From the NCBI RefSeq assembly GCF_025399895.1, contig NZ_JAODUA010000008.1:124001-188000 (forward strand): 64,000 nt of DNA, written 5' to 3'. Under the pieces are notes generated by a model. The model worked only from the letters and a program-made list of their open reading frames with translations, did not search any database and was not told the DNA's origin. The translations under genes and the position numbers were made by a program. Origin of the DNA: Streptomyces sp. ASQP_92. Lineage in GTDB: Bacteria; Actinomycetota; Actinomycetes; Streptomycetales; Streptomycetaceae. Of the stretch, positions 1 through 7,480 are shown piece by piece (within the stretch, counting starts at the first letter, position 1; each line of letters starts with the position of its first letter).

Positions 1-1
1 C

Positions 2-505
2 CCGCTCACCCGCGCGGTGCTCGAAATCGACGAGTACGCGTCCGGCTTCGGCTGGGACAAGCCGGCCCGCCTCTTCGCCCTCGTCGACACCGCGAAGCTC
101 CGCGCCAAGGCGCCGGGCGTGGTCTCCGCCGCCGATGACGCGGCGGTCTCCGGGCTGACCCCGATCGACCAGGAGGAGATCCCGCGGAACAAGCCGCTGG
201 ACAAGTTCCTCGGCACCATCGAGTGGCCCGACTCGGTGGCCGGCTGCGCGCTCACGGTGGAGCGCCTGATGCTGCCGCCGTCCGCCGAGGCCTCCGTGCC
301 CGAGGGGCTCGGTGACAAGGAGCTCGCCAAGTGGGTGGCCGCCCACCCCGACCGCCAGGAGGTGCGGCTGACGGTGGCGGTGCTGCGCGGCGGCGCCCGC
401 GAGTCCGCCATCCGGCTGCGCGAGAAGGACTCCGCCACCGAGGTCCTGACCGGCCCCGACCTGGTGCCGGGCCTCGCCGAGGCGCTGGCGGCGACCTTCG
501 CCTAG
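2..505 (+). CDS. PPA1309-family protein, 3' part
   Basis: The frame is open from the window edge to TAG at 503-505, giving about 167 residues of what looks like a conserved actinobacterial protein of the PPA1309 family; its biochemical role is unknown to me. A GTG at 17 is in frame, but the preceding codons (Pro-Leu-Thr-Arg-Ala) also read as conserved N-terminal sequence, so the true start is probably upstream of the window. No signal peptide, membrane segment or catalytic motif is visible. It converges on the PDZ protease gene, whose stop is only 25 bp away. Confidence 0.75.
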   Translation, partial: PLTRAVLEIDEYASGFGWDKPARLFALVDTAKLRAKAPGVVSAADDAAVSGLTPIDQEEIPRNKPLDKFLGTIEWPDSVAGCALTVERLMLPPSAEASVPEGLGDKELAKWVAAHPDRQEVRLTVAVLRGGARESAIRLREKDSATEVLTGPDLVPGLAEALAATFA

Positions 506-530
506 GCCGCGTACGGGGGCGCGGCGGCCG

Positions 531-1619
531 TCACCTGGCCGAGCAGCTCGGCAGGCCCGCCGTGTCCCCCGTGCGGAGCTTCTCCAGCGCCTGGCGGGCG
601 TCGTGGATGGTGTCGACCTTCACCAGGGTGAGCCCTGCCGGGATGTCGGCCGCGGCCGCCGCGCAGTTGTCCTTGGGCGTCAGGAAGTAGCGGGCGCCCG
701 CCTGGCGTGCGCCGATCAGCTTCATCTCGATGCCGCCGATCGGGCCGACCTTGCCGGCGTCGTCGATCGTGCCGGTGCCGGCGATGAACTTCCCGCCGGT
801 CAGGTCCTCGGGCGTCAGCTTGTCGACGATGCCGAGCGAGAACATCAGGCCCGCGCTGGGGCCGCCGACGTCGGCGAGCTTGATGTCGACGGTGAACGGG
901 AAGGCGTGGTCGTTCCCGGCCTGGATGCCGACGATGGCCCGGTCGCTGTCCGGCGCCTTCTCCGTGGTGATCGTCACCTTCTCGCCGCCCTCGGGCGCCC
1001 GGCCGGCCTTCTTGGCGACCCCGGCCTCCTTGGCGGGGACGATCGTGAAGACCACGTTCTGTCCCGGCTTGTGCTTGGTGACGAGCGTGGCGACATCGGC
1101 GGGCTTGGTGACCGCGGTGCCGTCGACCGCCTTGATCGCGTCCCCGGCGTGCAGCTTGCCCTCGGCGGGGCTGCCCTTGACGACCGAGGAGACGATGACC
1201 CAGCTCTTGACCGGGATGTGCAGCTCGTTCAGGGCCGCCACCTTGGCGCTCTCCTGCGACTGGCTGAACTCCTCGGCGTTCTCCTGGTTGGACTGCTCGT
1301 CGGTCTTGCCGTCCGGGTAGAGCGTGTCGTGCGGGACGACCACGCTGTCGTGCGCCAGCCAGCCGTAGACGGCCTCGACGAGGTTCATCCGGTAGTCGGC
1401 CCCGGTGACGCGCACCGTCGTCATGTTGAGGTGCCCGGTCGTCGGGTACGTCTTGTGGCCTGCGATCTGGAGCACCGGCTCGCCGCCGGAGTCGCCGAGC
1501 GTGTTCACGGTGGGCCCGGGAGACATCTCGGCGTACGGGACTTTGATGAGCACGCCGGCGCAGAGCAGCGCGATCAGGACGAGGGTGGAGGCGAGCATCG
1601 TCGCGGTGCGGCGTGGCAT
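531..1619 (-). CDS. YlbL-type membrane-anchored PDZ / Lon-like (S16) serine protease
   Basis: A 362-residue protein. An N-terminal hydrophobic segment (about residues 8-26) should anchor it in the membrane with the rest outside. A PDZ domain lies at about 140-195. The C-terminal Lon-protease fold carries the Ser-Lys dyad: Ser255 in GGPSAGLMF and Lys300 in GGIEMKLIGA, both intact. The family (SdrC/YlbL, Rv3194c-like) is thought to process envelope proteins. It is followed on the same strand by no close partner, and the 56-residue membrane peptide gene lies upstream. ATG at 1619 places the membrane segment correctly. Function by family; substrate unknown. Confidence 0.9.
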   Translation of the reverse strand: MPRRTATMLASTLVLIALLCAGVLIKVPYAEMSPGPTVNTLGDSGGEPVLQIAGHKTYPTTGHLNMTTVRVTGADYRMNLVEAVYGWLAHDSVVVPHDTLYPDGKTDEQSNQENAEEFSQSQESAKVAALNELHIPVKSWVIVSSVVKGSPAEGKLHAGDAIKAVDGTAVTKPADVATLVTKHKPGQNVVFTIVPAKEAGVAKKAGRAPEGGEKVTITTEKAPDSDRAIVGIQAGNDHAFPFTVDIKLADVGGPSAGLMFSLGIVDKLTPEDLTGGKFIAGTGTIDDAGKVGPIGGIEMKLIGARQAGARYFLTPKDNCAAAAADIPAGLTLVKVDTIHDARQALEKLRTGDTAGLPSCSAR

Positions 1620-1729
1620 GGCACGACAGTACGGGACCGGTCCCGGCGCCCACCCCTGGGGCCGGTCCGTACGGGGGCCGTTGGCGACCGCGTACGGGCA
1701 AAGGGCGCGGCGCGCCGACGGGGAAGGTC

Positions 1730-1900
1730 CTAGAGGGCGTCGGTTCCGGAGTGGGTCTTCTCCATCGCTTCACGGAACCGGCTGTATCCGGCGAGTTCAG
1801 CCACGTCGCCGGTGGTGCGATCACGGGCGGTCCAGCTCGCCCATATCGCCGCGCCGACGCAAGCGAAAAGCGGAATCAGCAGCCAGGTGAGTACAGCCAT
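1730..1900 (-). CDS. Small single-pass membrane protein
   Basis: A 56-residue ORF that starts at ATG 1900 with GGGAGG about 7 bases upstream and stops at 1730. Residues 4-24 are hydrophobic (LTWLLIPLFACVGAAIWASW), followed by a charged cytoplasmic tail (REAMEKTHSGTDAL). It lies 111 bp upstream of the PDZ protease on the same strand, so the two may be co-transcribed. A clean Shine-Dalgarno, good GC3 bias and the membrane-anchor-plus-tail layout argue that it is real. No family function is known to me. Confidence 0.7.
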   Translation of the reverse strand: MAVLTWLLIPLFACVGAAIWASWTARDRTTGDVAELAGYSRFREAMEKTHSGTDAL

Positions 1901-2042
1901 TCCGACCTCCCGTCCCCTATGAGCGACCGCAACTGACAGATCAGCAGATTAGCCATCCGCCGGTTCAACGCTTACGCCAGGGGTGCGGTTACGCAAATCG
2001 GGGCGCATGGCGCCCGCCGGGGTTTCGGACGGACGGCCCGCC

Positions 2043-2507
2043 TCAGCAGGCCCCCACCCACTCCTCGGTGCCGTCGGAGAACTTCTGGTGCTTCCAGATC
2101 GGGACCTCGTGCTTCAGGTCGTCGATCAGCTTGCGGCAGGCCTCGAAGGCCTCCGCGCGGTGCGGGCAGGAGACCGCGACGACGACTGCGATATCCCCCA
2201 CGGCCAGATCGCCCACACGGTGGACGGCGGCCAGCGCGCGGACCGGATAGTCGGCGACGACCTTCTCGGCCACCCGGCGCATCTCCGCCTCGGCGCTCGG
2301 GTGGCAGGAGTACCCCAGCGTGTCGACGTCGGTGCCGCCGTCGTGGTTGCGCACGGTGCCGACGAAGAGCGTGGTGCCCCCCGCCGCGAAGTCGCCCGAA
2401 GCCGCGAAGACCTCGTCGACCGAGAGCGGGGTGTCACGGATCGCGAGGAGGCGGATCGGGTCGTGCGCCGCCTGCTCGCCGGGGTGGTCGGGGTAGGTGC
2501 GTGCCAT
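2043..2507 (-). CDS. moaE: Molybdopterin synthase catalytic subunit
   Basis: A 154-residue MoaE, the large subunit that inserts sulfur from MoaD thiocarboxylate into precursor Z (cyclic pyranopterin monophosphate) to make molybdopterin. It shows the family signatures FVGTVRNHDGG, GYSCHPSAEAEMRR, HRVGDLAVGD and HEVPIWKHQKFSDG; the Lys residues of the last motif include the catalytic one. The frame stays open far upstream, but homologues begin at MARTYPDHPGEQ, so ATG 2507 was chosen; ATGs at 2516 and 2528 are possible. The product is relevant to the molybdoenzyme NarG at 32 kb and to MoeZ at 43 kb. Confidence 0.93.
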   Translation of the reverse strand: MARTYPDHPGEQAAHDPIRLLAIRDTPLSVDEVFAASGDFAAGGTTLFVGTVRNHDGGTDVDTLGYSCHPSAEAEMRRVAEKVVADYPVRALAAVHRVGDLAVGDIAVVVAVSCPHRAEAFEACRKLIDDLKHEVPIWKHQKFSDGTEEWVGAC

Positions 2508-2586
2508 GGTTCCCATCGTGCCGTACGGGAGTGACATCGCGGTATAGCTCTTTCGACCGGGCGCCACGGCTCTCCGTAGGAGGGTC

Positions 2587-3693
2587 CTACAGCCCCCGGC
2601 GCTTGCGGGCCCTGCGCACCACGGCGGCGGCGCCGAGCAGCGCGACGGTGGCGCCGGCGGCACCGGCGGCGGTGGCGTCCTTGCGGCCGAGCCGGCGGCC
2701 CGCGACGGTGTGCCGGCCCGCGACCTCTTCGAGGAGTTCGGCCAGCACCTCCTCGTTGGTCCACTGCGGCCGCCAGCCGGCGTCGTGCAGCCGCCCGACG
2801 CTGACGACCCACGGGTGCATCGTGTACGCCAGGTCGCCGGCGGGCGAGGGCGTGAGCCCGATCCGGTGCAGCCGGGCCGCCGCGCCCAGGGCGACCGCCG
2901 AGGGCAGCTCCATGCGGCGGATGCCGCTGAGCTCCTCGACCTCCTCCTGTTCGAGCCAGCCGTCGCAGCCGACCGCGAACTCACCCTCGACCTTCTCCAG
3001 AGCGGCGTACTCCAGGGCGCTGCACAGGTCGTCGACGTGGCAGAACTGCCAGGTCGGCCGGGATCCGGCGACGACCAGGAGACGCGGCGACTCGAAGTAC
3101 CGGGTGAGGGCGGTGTCGGTGCCGCCGACCAGGACGGCGGGCCGCACCACGGTCACGTTCAGGCCGGGGTGGGCGCGCGGGGCCCGCCGTCCCAGGCGCT
3201 CGATCTCCAGGAGGTCGCCGACGCCGGTCGCCTCGGCGGTGGCCCGCAGCTCGGCGTCCTCGGAGAGCGGGATGTCGTTGTCGGGCAGCGCCCCGTAGAC
3301 CATGGCCGAGGTGCAGAGCACCACCCGGTGCACGCCGGCGGCGGCCGCGGCGGTCAGGACGGTCTGGGTGCCGCGCACGTTGTAGGCGGTGCGGGCGGCC
3401 GTGTCCGTCTCCAGGTCGAGGTCGAGCGCCAGGTGCACGACGACGTCGACGCCGCGCAGCTTCTCGGCGATCGCCGGGTCGCGTACGTCCAAAATGTGCC
3501 AGGTCGCCTCGGAGACCTCGCCCCGTCGTTCGTCGAGGGCGACGACCTGCTTGACCTCGTCGGACGCGGCGAGCCGCGCGGTCAGCAGGGCGCCGATTCC
3601 CGACGCGGCACCGGTAACGGCGACGACGGGACCGCGCGATGTTGAGGTTGAGAGGTTTCGCGCTGCGCGAACCTGCGGATCTGGGGAACTCAC
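2587..3693 (-). CDS. NAD(P)-dependent SDR epimerase/dehydratase-like protein
   Basis: A 368-residue extended short-chain dehydrogenase. The nucleotide-binding glycine motif is VTGAASGIGALL near residues 24-35, and a Ser-Ala-Met-Val-Tyr-Gly stretch (TSAMVYG) sits where the catalytic Ser/Tyr region lies. The C-terminus ends in a hydrophobic Ala-rich stretch (AAGAAGATVALLGAAAVV) and a basic tail (RRARKRRGL), suggesting membrane association. GTG 3693 was chosen because it has GGAGA just upstream and homologues start VSSPDPQ; the frame continues upstream. It is divergent from the zincin gene, with an inverted repeat between them. Substrate unknown. Confidence 0.85.
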   Translation of the reverse strand: MSSPDPQVRAARNLSTSTSRGPVVAVTGAASGIGALLTARLAASDEVKQVVALDERRGEVSEATWHILDVRDPAIAEKLRGVDVVVHLALDLDLETDTAARTAYNVRGTQTVLTAAAAAGVHRVVLCTSAMVYGALPDNDIPLSEDAELRATAEATGVGDLLEIERLGRRAPRAHPGLNVTVVRPAVLVGGTDTALTRYFESPRLLVVAGSRPTWQFCHVDDLCSALEYAALEKVEGEFAVGCDGWLEQEEVEELSGIRRMELPSAVALGAAARLHRIGLTPSPAGDLAYTMHPWVVSVGRLHDAGWRPQWTNEEVLAELLEEVAGRHTVAGRRLGRKDATAAGAAGATVALLGAAAVVRRARKRRGL

Positions 3694-3718
3694 CGGGCGT
3701 CTCCAGCGGTTGTCTTCA

Positions 3719-3745
3719 GTACGTACGTTAATGACGCGTACGTAC
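3719..3745. promoter_or_regulatory. Inverted repeat, candidate operator between divergent genes
   Basis: Perfect 9-bp arms GTACGTACG (3719-3727) and CGTACGTAC (3737-3745) flank a 9-bp spacer. It lies 26 bp upstream of the epimerase GTG and 138 bp upstream of the zincin GTG. The geometry suits a dimeric repressor; no regulator is identified. Confidence 0.4.
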
Positions 3746-3882
3746 CAGGTGGCGTCCATCCTGCCGCAGGCCGCGAGGCGGCGGAGCACCGAGCCCTTAT
3801 CCGGCTCGGATGTCTACGCTGGTGGTGTTGTGGGGAAGCCGCCGTCGGCAGGAGCCGACGGCCTAACGAGCCGAGGAAACCC

Positions 3883-5343
3883 GTGAGTGACACCCCATTC
3901 GGATTTGGCCTTCCGCCGGAGGAGCCGGACAACGGCGACGGCAAGAAGAAGGACCCTGCCGGAGGTGGTCAGGGTGCAGGCGGGCAGGGCGGAAACCCCT
4001 TCGGCTTCCCGGGAGCGGGCGGCGGGGACAATCCGTTCGCCGCGATGTTCGGTTCGATGAACCCGAACGACCTGGGCGCCGCCTTCCAGCAGCTCGGCCA
4101 GATGCTCAGCTATGAGGGCGGTCCCGTGAACTGGGACATGGCCAAGCAGATCGCCCGCCAGACCGTCGCCCAGGGCACCGCGGACGGCACCAAGGACGAG
4201 AGCGTCGGCCCCGCCGAGCGCGCCGCCGTCCAGGAGGCCGTGCGCCTGGCCGACCTGTGGCTGGACGACGCGACGTCGCTGCCCTCGGGTTCGACGACCG
4301 CCGTGGCGTGGAGCCGCGCGGAGTGGGTCGAGGCCACCCAGCCCGCCTGGAAGGAGCTGGTCGACCCGGTCGCCGAGCGCGTCGGGGCGGCCATGGGCGG
4401 TGTGCTGCCCGAGGAGATGCAGGCCATGGCGGGCCCGCTGATCGGCATGATGCGCTCCATGGGCGGCGCCATGTTCGGCCAGCAGATCGGGCAGGCCGTG
4501 GGCGTGCTCGCGGGCGAGGTGGTCGGCTCGACCGACATCGGGCTGCCGCTGGGCCCGGCCGGAAAGGCCGCGCTGCTGCCGCTGAACATCGAGGCCTTCG
4601 GCAAGGACCTGGGCGTCCCCAAGGACGAGGTCCGCCTGTATCTGGCGCTGCGCGAGGCCGCTCACCAGCGTCTCTTCGCCCATGTACCGTGGCTGCGCTC
4701 GCACCTGTTCGGTGCGGTGGAGGGCTACGCCCGCGGGATCAAGGTCGACTCCGCGAAGCTGGAGGACGCCGTCGGCCAGCTCGACGTGTCCAACCCGGAG
4801 CAGCTTCAGGAGGCGCTCCAGCAGGGCATGTTCCAGCCGGAGGACACCCCGGAGCAGAAGGCGGCCCTGGCCCGCCTGGAGACGGCGCTCGCGCTGGTCG
4901 AGGGCTGGGTGGACGCGGTGGTCCACGCGGCCGCCAAGCCGCGCCTCACCTCGGCGGACGCGCTGCGCGAGACGCTGCGCCGGCGCCGGGCGACCGGTGG
5001 CCCGGCCGAGCAGACCTTCGCGACGCTGATCGGTCTCGAACTGCGGCCGCGCCGGCTGCGGGACGCCTCGCGCCTGTGGGCCTCGCTCACCGACGCGCGG
5101 GGTGTGGACGGCCGGGACGACCTGTGGGAGCACCCGGACATGCTGCCGACCGCCTCCGACCTGGACGACCCGGACGGCTTCGTGCACCGCGAGCACCTGG
5201 ACTTCTCGGAGCTCGACAAGATGCTGGGCGAGGCCGCCGAGCAGAACGGCCCCTCCCTGAAGAAGGACAAGGGCGACCGGAAGGCGGACGGCGAGAACGG
5301 CTCCGCCGACGAGAACGACGGCAAGGACGACTCCGACAAGTGA
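3883..5343 (+). CDS. Zinc-dependent metalloprotease-family protein (zincin_2 / DUF2342)
   Basis: A 486-residue protein beginning GTG 3883, with GAGGAAA 5-8 bases upstream and a small hairpin (ccgtcggc...gccgacgg) just before that. The N-terminus is Gly/Asn-rich and disordered (to about 45). Helical repeats rich in MGG and GQQIGQ follow, and the presumed active-site helix reads REAAHQRLFAHVPW at about 249-262; it is not a canonical HExxH, so hydrolytic activity is a family annotation only. The C-terminus is a long Lys/Asp/Glu tail. The stop overlaps the Nudix start (GTGA), implying translational coupling. Rv3195 is the mycobacterial counterpart as I recall. Confidence 0.85.
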   Translation: MSDTPFGFGLPPEEPDNGDGKKKDPAGGGQGAGGQGGNPFGFPGAGGGDNPFAAMFGSMNPNDLGAAFQQLGQMLSYEGGPVNWDMAKQIARQTVAQGTADGTKDESVGPAERAAVQEAVRLADLWLDDATSLPSGSTTAVAWSRAEWVEATQPAWKELVDPVAERVGAAMGGVLPEEMQAMAGPLIGMMRSMGGAMFGQQIGQAVGVLAGEVVGSTDIGLPLGPAGKAALLPLNIEAFGKDLGVPKDEVRLYLALREAAHQRLFAHVPWLRSHLFGAVEGYARGIKVDSAKLEDAVGQLDVSNPEQLQEALQQGMFQPEDTPEQKAALARLETALALVEGWVDAVVHAAAKPRLTSADALRETLRRRRATGGPAEQTFATLIGLELRPRRLRDASRLWASLTDARGVDGRDDLWEHPDMLPTASDLDDPDGFVHREHLDFSELDKMLGEAAEQNGPSLKKDKGDRKADGENGSADENDGKDDSDK

Positions 5344-5861
5344 GCCTGCACGACGACGCCGTCCGCGTACTGAAGGCGTACGAGGGCCAGCCCGAGCTGC
5401 GCGGGACCTATCTGGACCATCTCGACACGCACCCCGACGGCATGTGGAAGGCCTGCACGGCGGGCCATCTCACGGCGAGCGCGCTGGTCGTCGACCCGGA
5501 GCGCGGGCGGGTGCTGCTCACGCTGCACCGCAAGCTCGGCATGTGGCTCCAGATGGGCGGTCACTGCGAGCCGGGGGATGCCACGGTGGCGGCCGCGGCG
5601 CTGCGCGAGGCCGAGGAGGAGTCCGGTGTGGCCGGTCTCACCCTGCTGCCCGGCGGGCCCGTCCGTCTGGACCGGCATCCGATCCCGGCGCCCTGCCACT
5701 GGCACCTGGACGTCCAGTACGCGGCGCTCGCCCCACCCGGCGCGGTCGAGACGATCAGCGACGAGTCCCTGGATCTGCGCTGGTTCGCCTACAACGAGGT
5801 GGCCGGGGCGGCCGACGCATCGGTGGTCCGGCTGCTCGCGGAGACCCGGGCCCGGCTGTAG
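5340..5861 (+). CDS. Nudix hydrolase
   Basis: A 173-residue Nudix protein starting at GTG 5340 inside the upstream stop codon (GTGA overlap). The Nudix helix ends in a canonical REAEEESGV, so the metal-binding Glu residues are present. The early part is the GGHCEPGD variant, where the usual first Gly of the motif is His and the first Glu is Ala; this variant recurs in a subfamily of bacterial Nudix proteins. It hydrolyses a nucleoside-diphosphate derivative by family, substrate not predictable. A strong hairpin follows at 5896-5929. Confidence 0.88.
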   Translation: MSLHDDAVRVLKAYEGQPELRGTYLDHLDTHPDGMWKACTAGHLTASALVVDPERGRVLLTLHRKLGMWLQMGGHCEPGDATVAAAALREAEEESGVAGLTLLPGGPVRLDRHPIPAPCHWHLDVQYAALAPPGAVETISDESLDLRWFAYNEVAGAADASVVRLLAETRARL

Positions 5862-5895
5862 CCGAGGGCGGAGCCGGGCCTCAACTGGCGTATGG

Positions 5896-5929
5896 GTAAG
5901 GGGCGTTCGCCATGGCGAGCGCCCCTTAC
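5896..5929. terminator. Bidirectional hairpin terminator
   Basis: Perfect 10-bp outer stem gtaaggggcg / cgccccttac, with an inner palindrome tcgccatggcga separated by one mismatch. It sits between the convergent Nudix and AIM24 genes. A degenerate copy of the interspersed repeat seen at 30.8 kb follows at about 5941-5967. Confidence 0.75.
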
Positions 5930-6016
5930 GCGTGCACGGAAGGCGCGGGAAACCGCGCGACCGGCCACGGCCGGCCGAACCTCCTGCCCCGCGCCTGGAA
6001 CCGAGCGCCCTCGCGC

Positions 6017-6772
6017 TCAGCTCCAGGCGTTGCCCTGGTTCTGGGCGTGGGCGCCCTGCTGGCCCATGCCGTACTGGGCCCGCAGGCCCTGGCCGATCAC
6101 CGCGTTCTGCGGCGGCAGCACCTCGCTGGGCTGGACGAGGGCGAAGCCCTGGCCCAGGAAGCTCAGCTCCCAGCCCTCACCGGTGTTGCCGCGGCGCCGC
6201 CACACGCCGGTGGAGTGCGTCTGCGCCTGCATTTGGACGCGCAGCGAGGTCGACCAGGCGACGATCGCGTCCGCGTCGGCGTTGACGTACTTGTCGGGCG
6301 TGACCTGGAGCATCAGCGGCTGGCCCGAGGTCATGAGGACGACCTTGCCGGTGCCGGTGATGTTGAGCTGGTACTTGCCGGTGCCGGCGACCCCGTACTG
6401 GCTGTCCACGGCGATGACCTCGTAGTGCAGCGAGGAGTCCATTGCGAGGACATAGCCGCTGTCGACGGTCAGCCCGTCCCGGTCGACGTCCACCACATGG
6501 ACGTGCTGGGCCAGGTTGGCCAGGTAGACCGTGCCCTGACCCGAGACGCGCATCAGGTCGAGGCCCTCGCCGGTGCGGGCGCGTGCGCTCTGCTGTCCGC
6601 GCGACTGGTACTCGCCGTCGAACTCCATCAGCCCCTGGTAGGCGACCATCGAGCCCTTGCGGGCCAGCAGGTCGTCGTGGCCGGTGAGCACGGCCCGCAG
6701 CAGCTGCGGGTTCTGCGCCGTGTACCGCTCCTGGGACTGCTGCTCAGTGTAGCTGAAAAGCGGACTCTGCAT
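6017..6772 (-). CDS. AIM24-family protein (third gene of TerD/AIM24 operon)
   Basis: A 251-residue protein of the AIM24 (former DUF124) beta-helix family, recognised from ARKGSMVAYQG near the N-terminus and the central GEGLDLMRVSGQGTVYLA pattern, which is shared with the two genes upstream. No signal peptide, catalytic motif or membrane segment. In the bacterial family the role is unknown; the name comes from a yeast mitochondrial membrane protein. It starts 14 bp after the stop of the preceding AIM24 gene, so it is the last gene of a three-gene operon that ends before the hairpin at 5896-5929. Confidence 0.88.
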   Translation of the reverse strand: MQSPLFSYTEQQSQERYTAQNPQLLRAVLTGHDDLLARKGSMVAYQGLMEFDGEYQSRGQQSARARTGEGLDLMRVSGQGTVYLANLAQHVHVVDVDRDGLTVDSGYVLAMDSSLHYEVIAVDSQYGVAGTGKYQLNITGTGKVVLMTSGQPLMLQVTPDKYVNADADAIVAWSTSLRVQMQAQTHSTGVWRRRGNTGEGWELSFLGQGFALVQPSEVLPPQNAVIGQGLRAQYGMGQQGAHAQNQGNAWS

Positions 6773-6786
6773 GCTGTCTCTCCCCC

Positions 6787-7467
6787 TCAGCCCCGGGCCC
6801 GCAGGCGGTCCGTGCTGTCCTCACTCGGCTGTACGACGACGATGCCCTGGCCCGAGAAGGCCATCTGGTACGCCTCTCCGCTGCCCCGGCCGATCAGCGA
6901 GGACGCCTTGAAGCTGCGCTTGCCCTTCACCTTCAGGTTCGGGGACCAGGCGACCAGCGCGTCCGGGTCGACGTAGGTCTCGTCCTCGCCGCTGCCGCAG
7001 TCGACGACGACGGGCGTACCGCGCGAGGTCAGGGCGACCCATCCGGTGCCGGAGATCTTCACGTTGAACAGGCCCTGGCCGGCGAACTTGGCGAGGCCCT
7101 TGACCCGCTCCACGCCCCACTGGAGGCTCGCGTCGAAGGCCAGCACATTGGTGCCGTTGACCGAGAGCGCGTCGTTGTCGAGGTTGACGATCACGACATT
7201 GGCGCCGTAGTCGGCGAGGTAGAGCAGGCCGTCGCCGGTGCACTTCATGAGGGGCGCGCCCTCGCCGGTGATCCAGTCCCGGGCCATCTGGCGCACGGCG
7301 GGCGGGTTGGGCTCGTACTGGATGAAGCCTTCGTAGGCGACCATCGAGCCGACCCGGGCGAACAGGTCCTGACCGGTGGCCATGGCCACCTTCAGCATGG
7401 CGCTGCCGTGGTTCTCCATACGGGCCGCGACGGGGGTGGGGACATAGCCCGCGAGCTGCTGGTTCAT
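6787..7467 (-). CDS. AIM24-family protein (second gene of TerD/AIM24 operon)
   Basis: A 226-residue AIM24-family protein. Family hallmarks are ARVGSMVAYEGFIQYEP (about residues 37-53), GEGAPLMKCTGDGLLYLADYG, a VNGTNVLAFD turn, and the closing MAFSGQGIVVVQPSE. The last motif closely matches the end of the TerD-AIM24 fusion upstream (FRGAPGNFIVVQPYE), so the three operon members are paralogues. It starts 13 bp after the fusion gene's stop. Cytoplasmic; molecular function unknown. Confidence 0.88.
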   Translation of the reverse strand: MNQQLAGYVPTPVAARMENHGSAMLKVAMATGQDLFARVGSMVAYEGFIQYEPNPPAVRQMARDWITGEGAPLMKCTGDGLLYLADYGANVVIVNLDNDALSVNGTNVLAFDASLQWGVERVKGLAKFAGQGLFNVKISGTGWVALTSRGTPVVVDCGSGEDETYVDPDALVAWSPNLKVKGKRSFKASSLIGRGSGEAYQMAFSGQGIVVVQPSEDSTDRLRARG

Positions 7468-7480
7468 TCTTCGGGCTCCC

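Noticed and set aside
502..1824. Second reading frame across the PDZ protease region
   Set aside because: Arg/Pro/Gly-rich shadow frame with no domain; the protease frame has all motifs.
2508..2984. N-terminal extension of the moaE frame
   Set aside because: The frame is open but the sequence is not MoaE-like and overlaps the epimerase gene; homologues start at ATG 2507.
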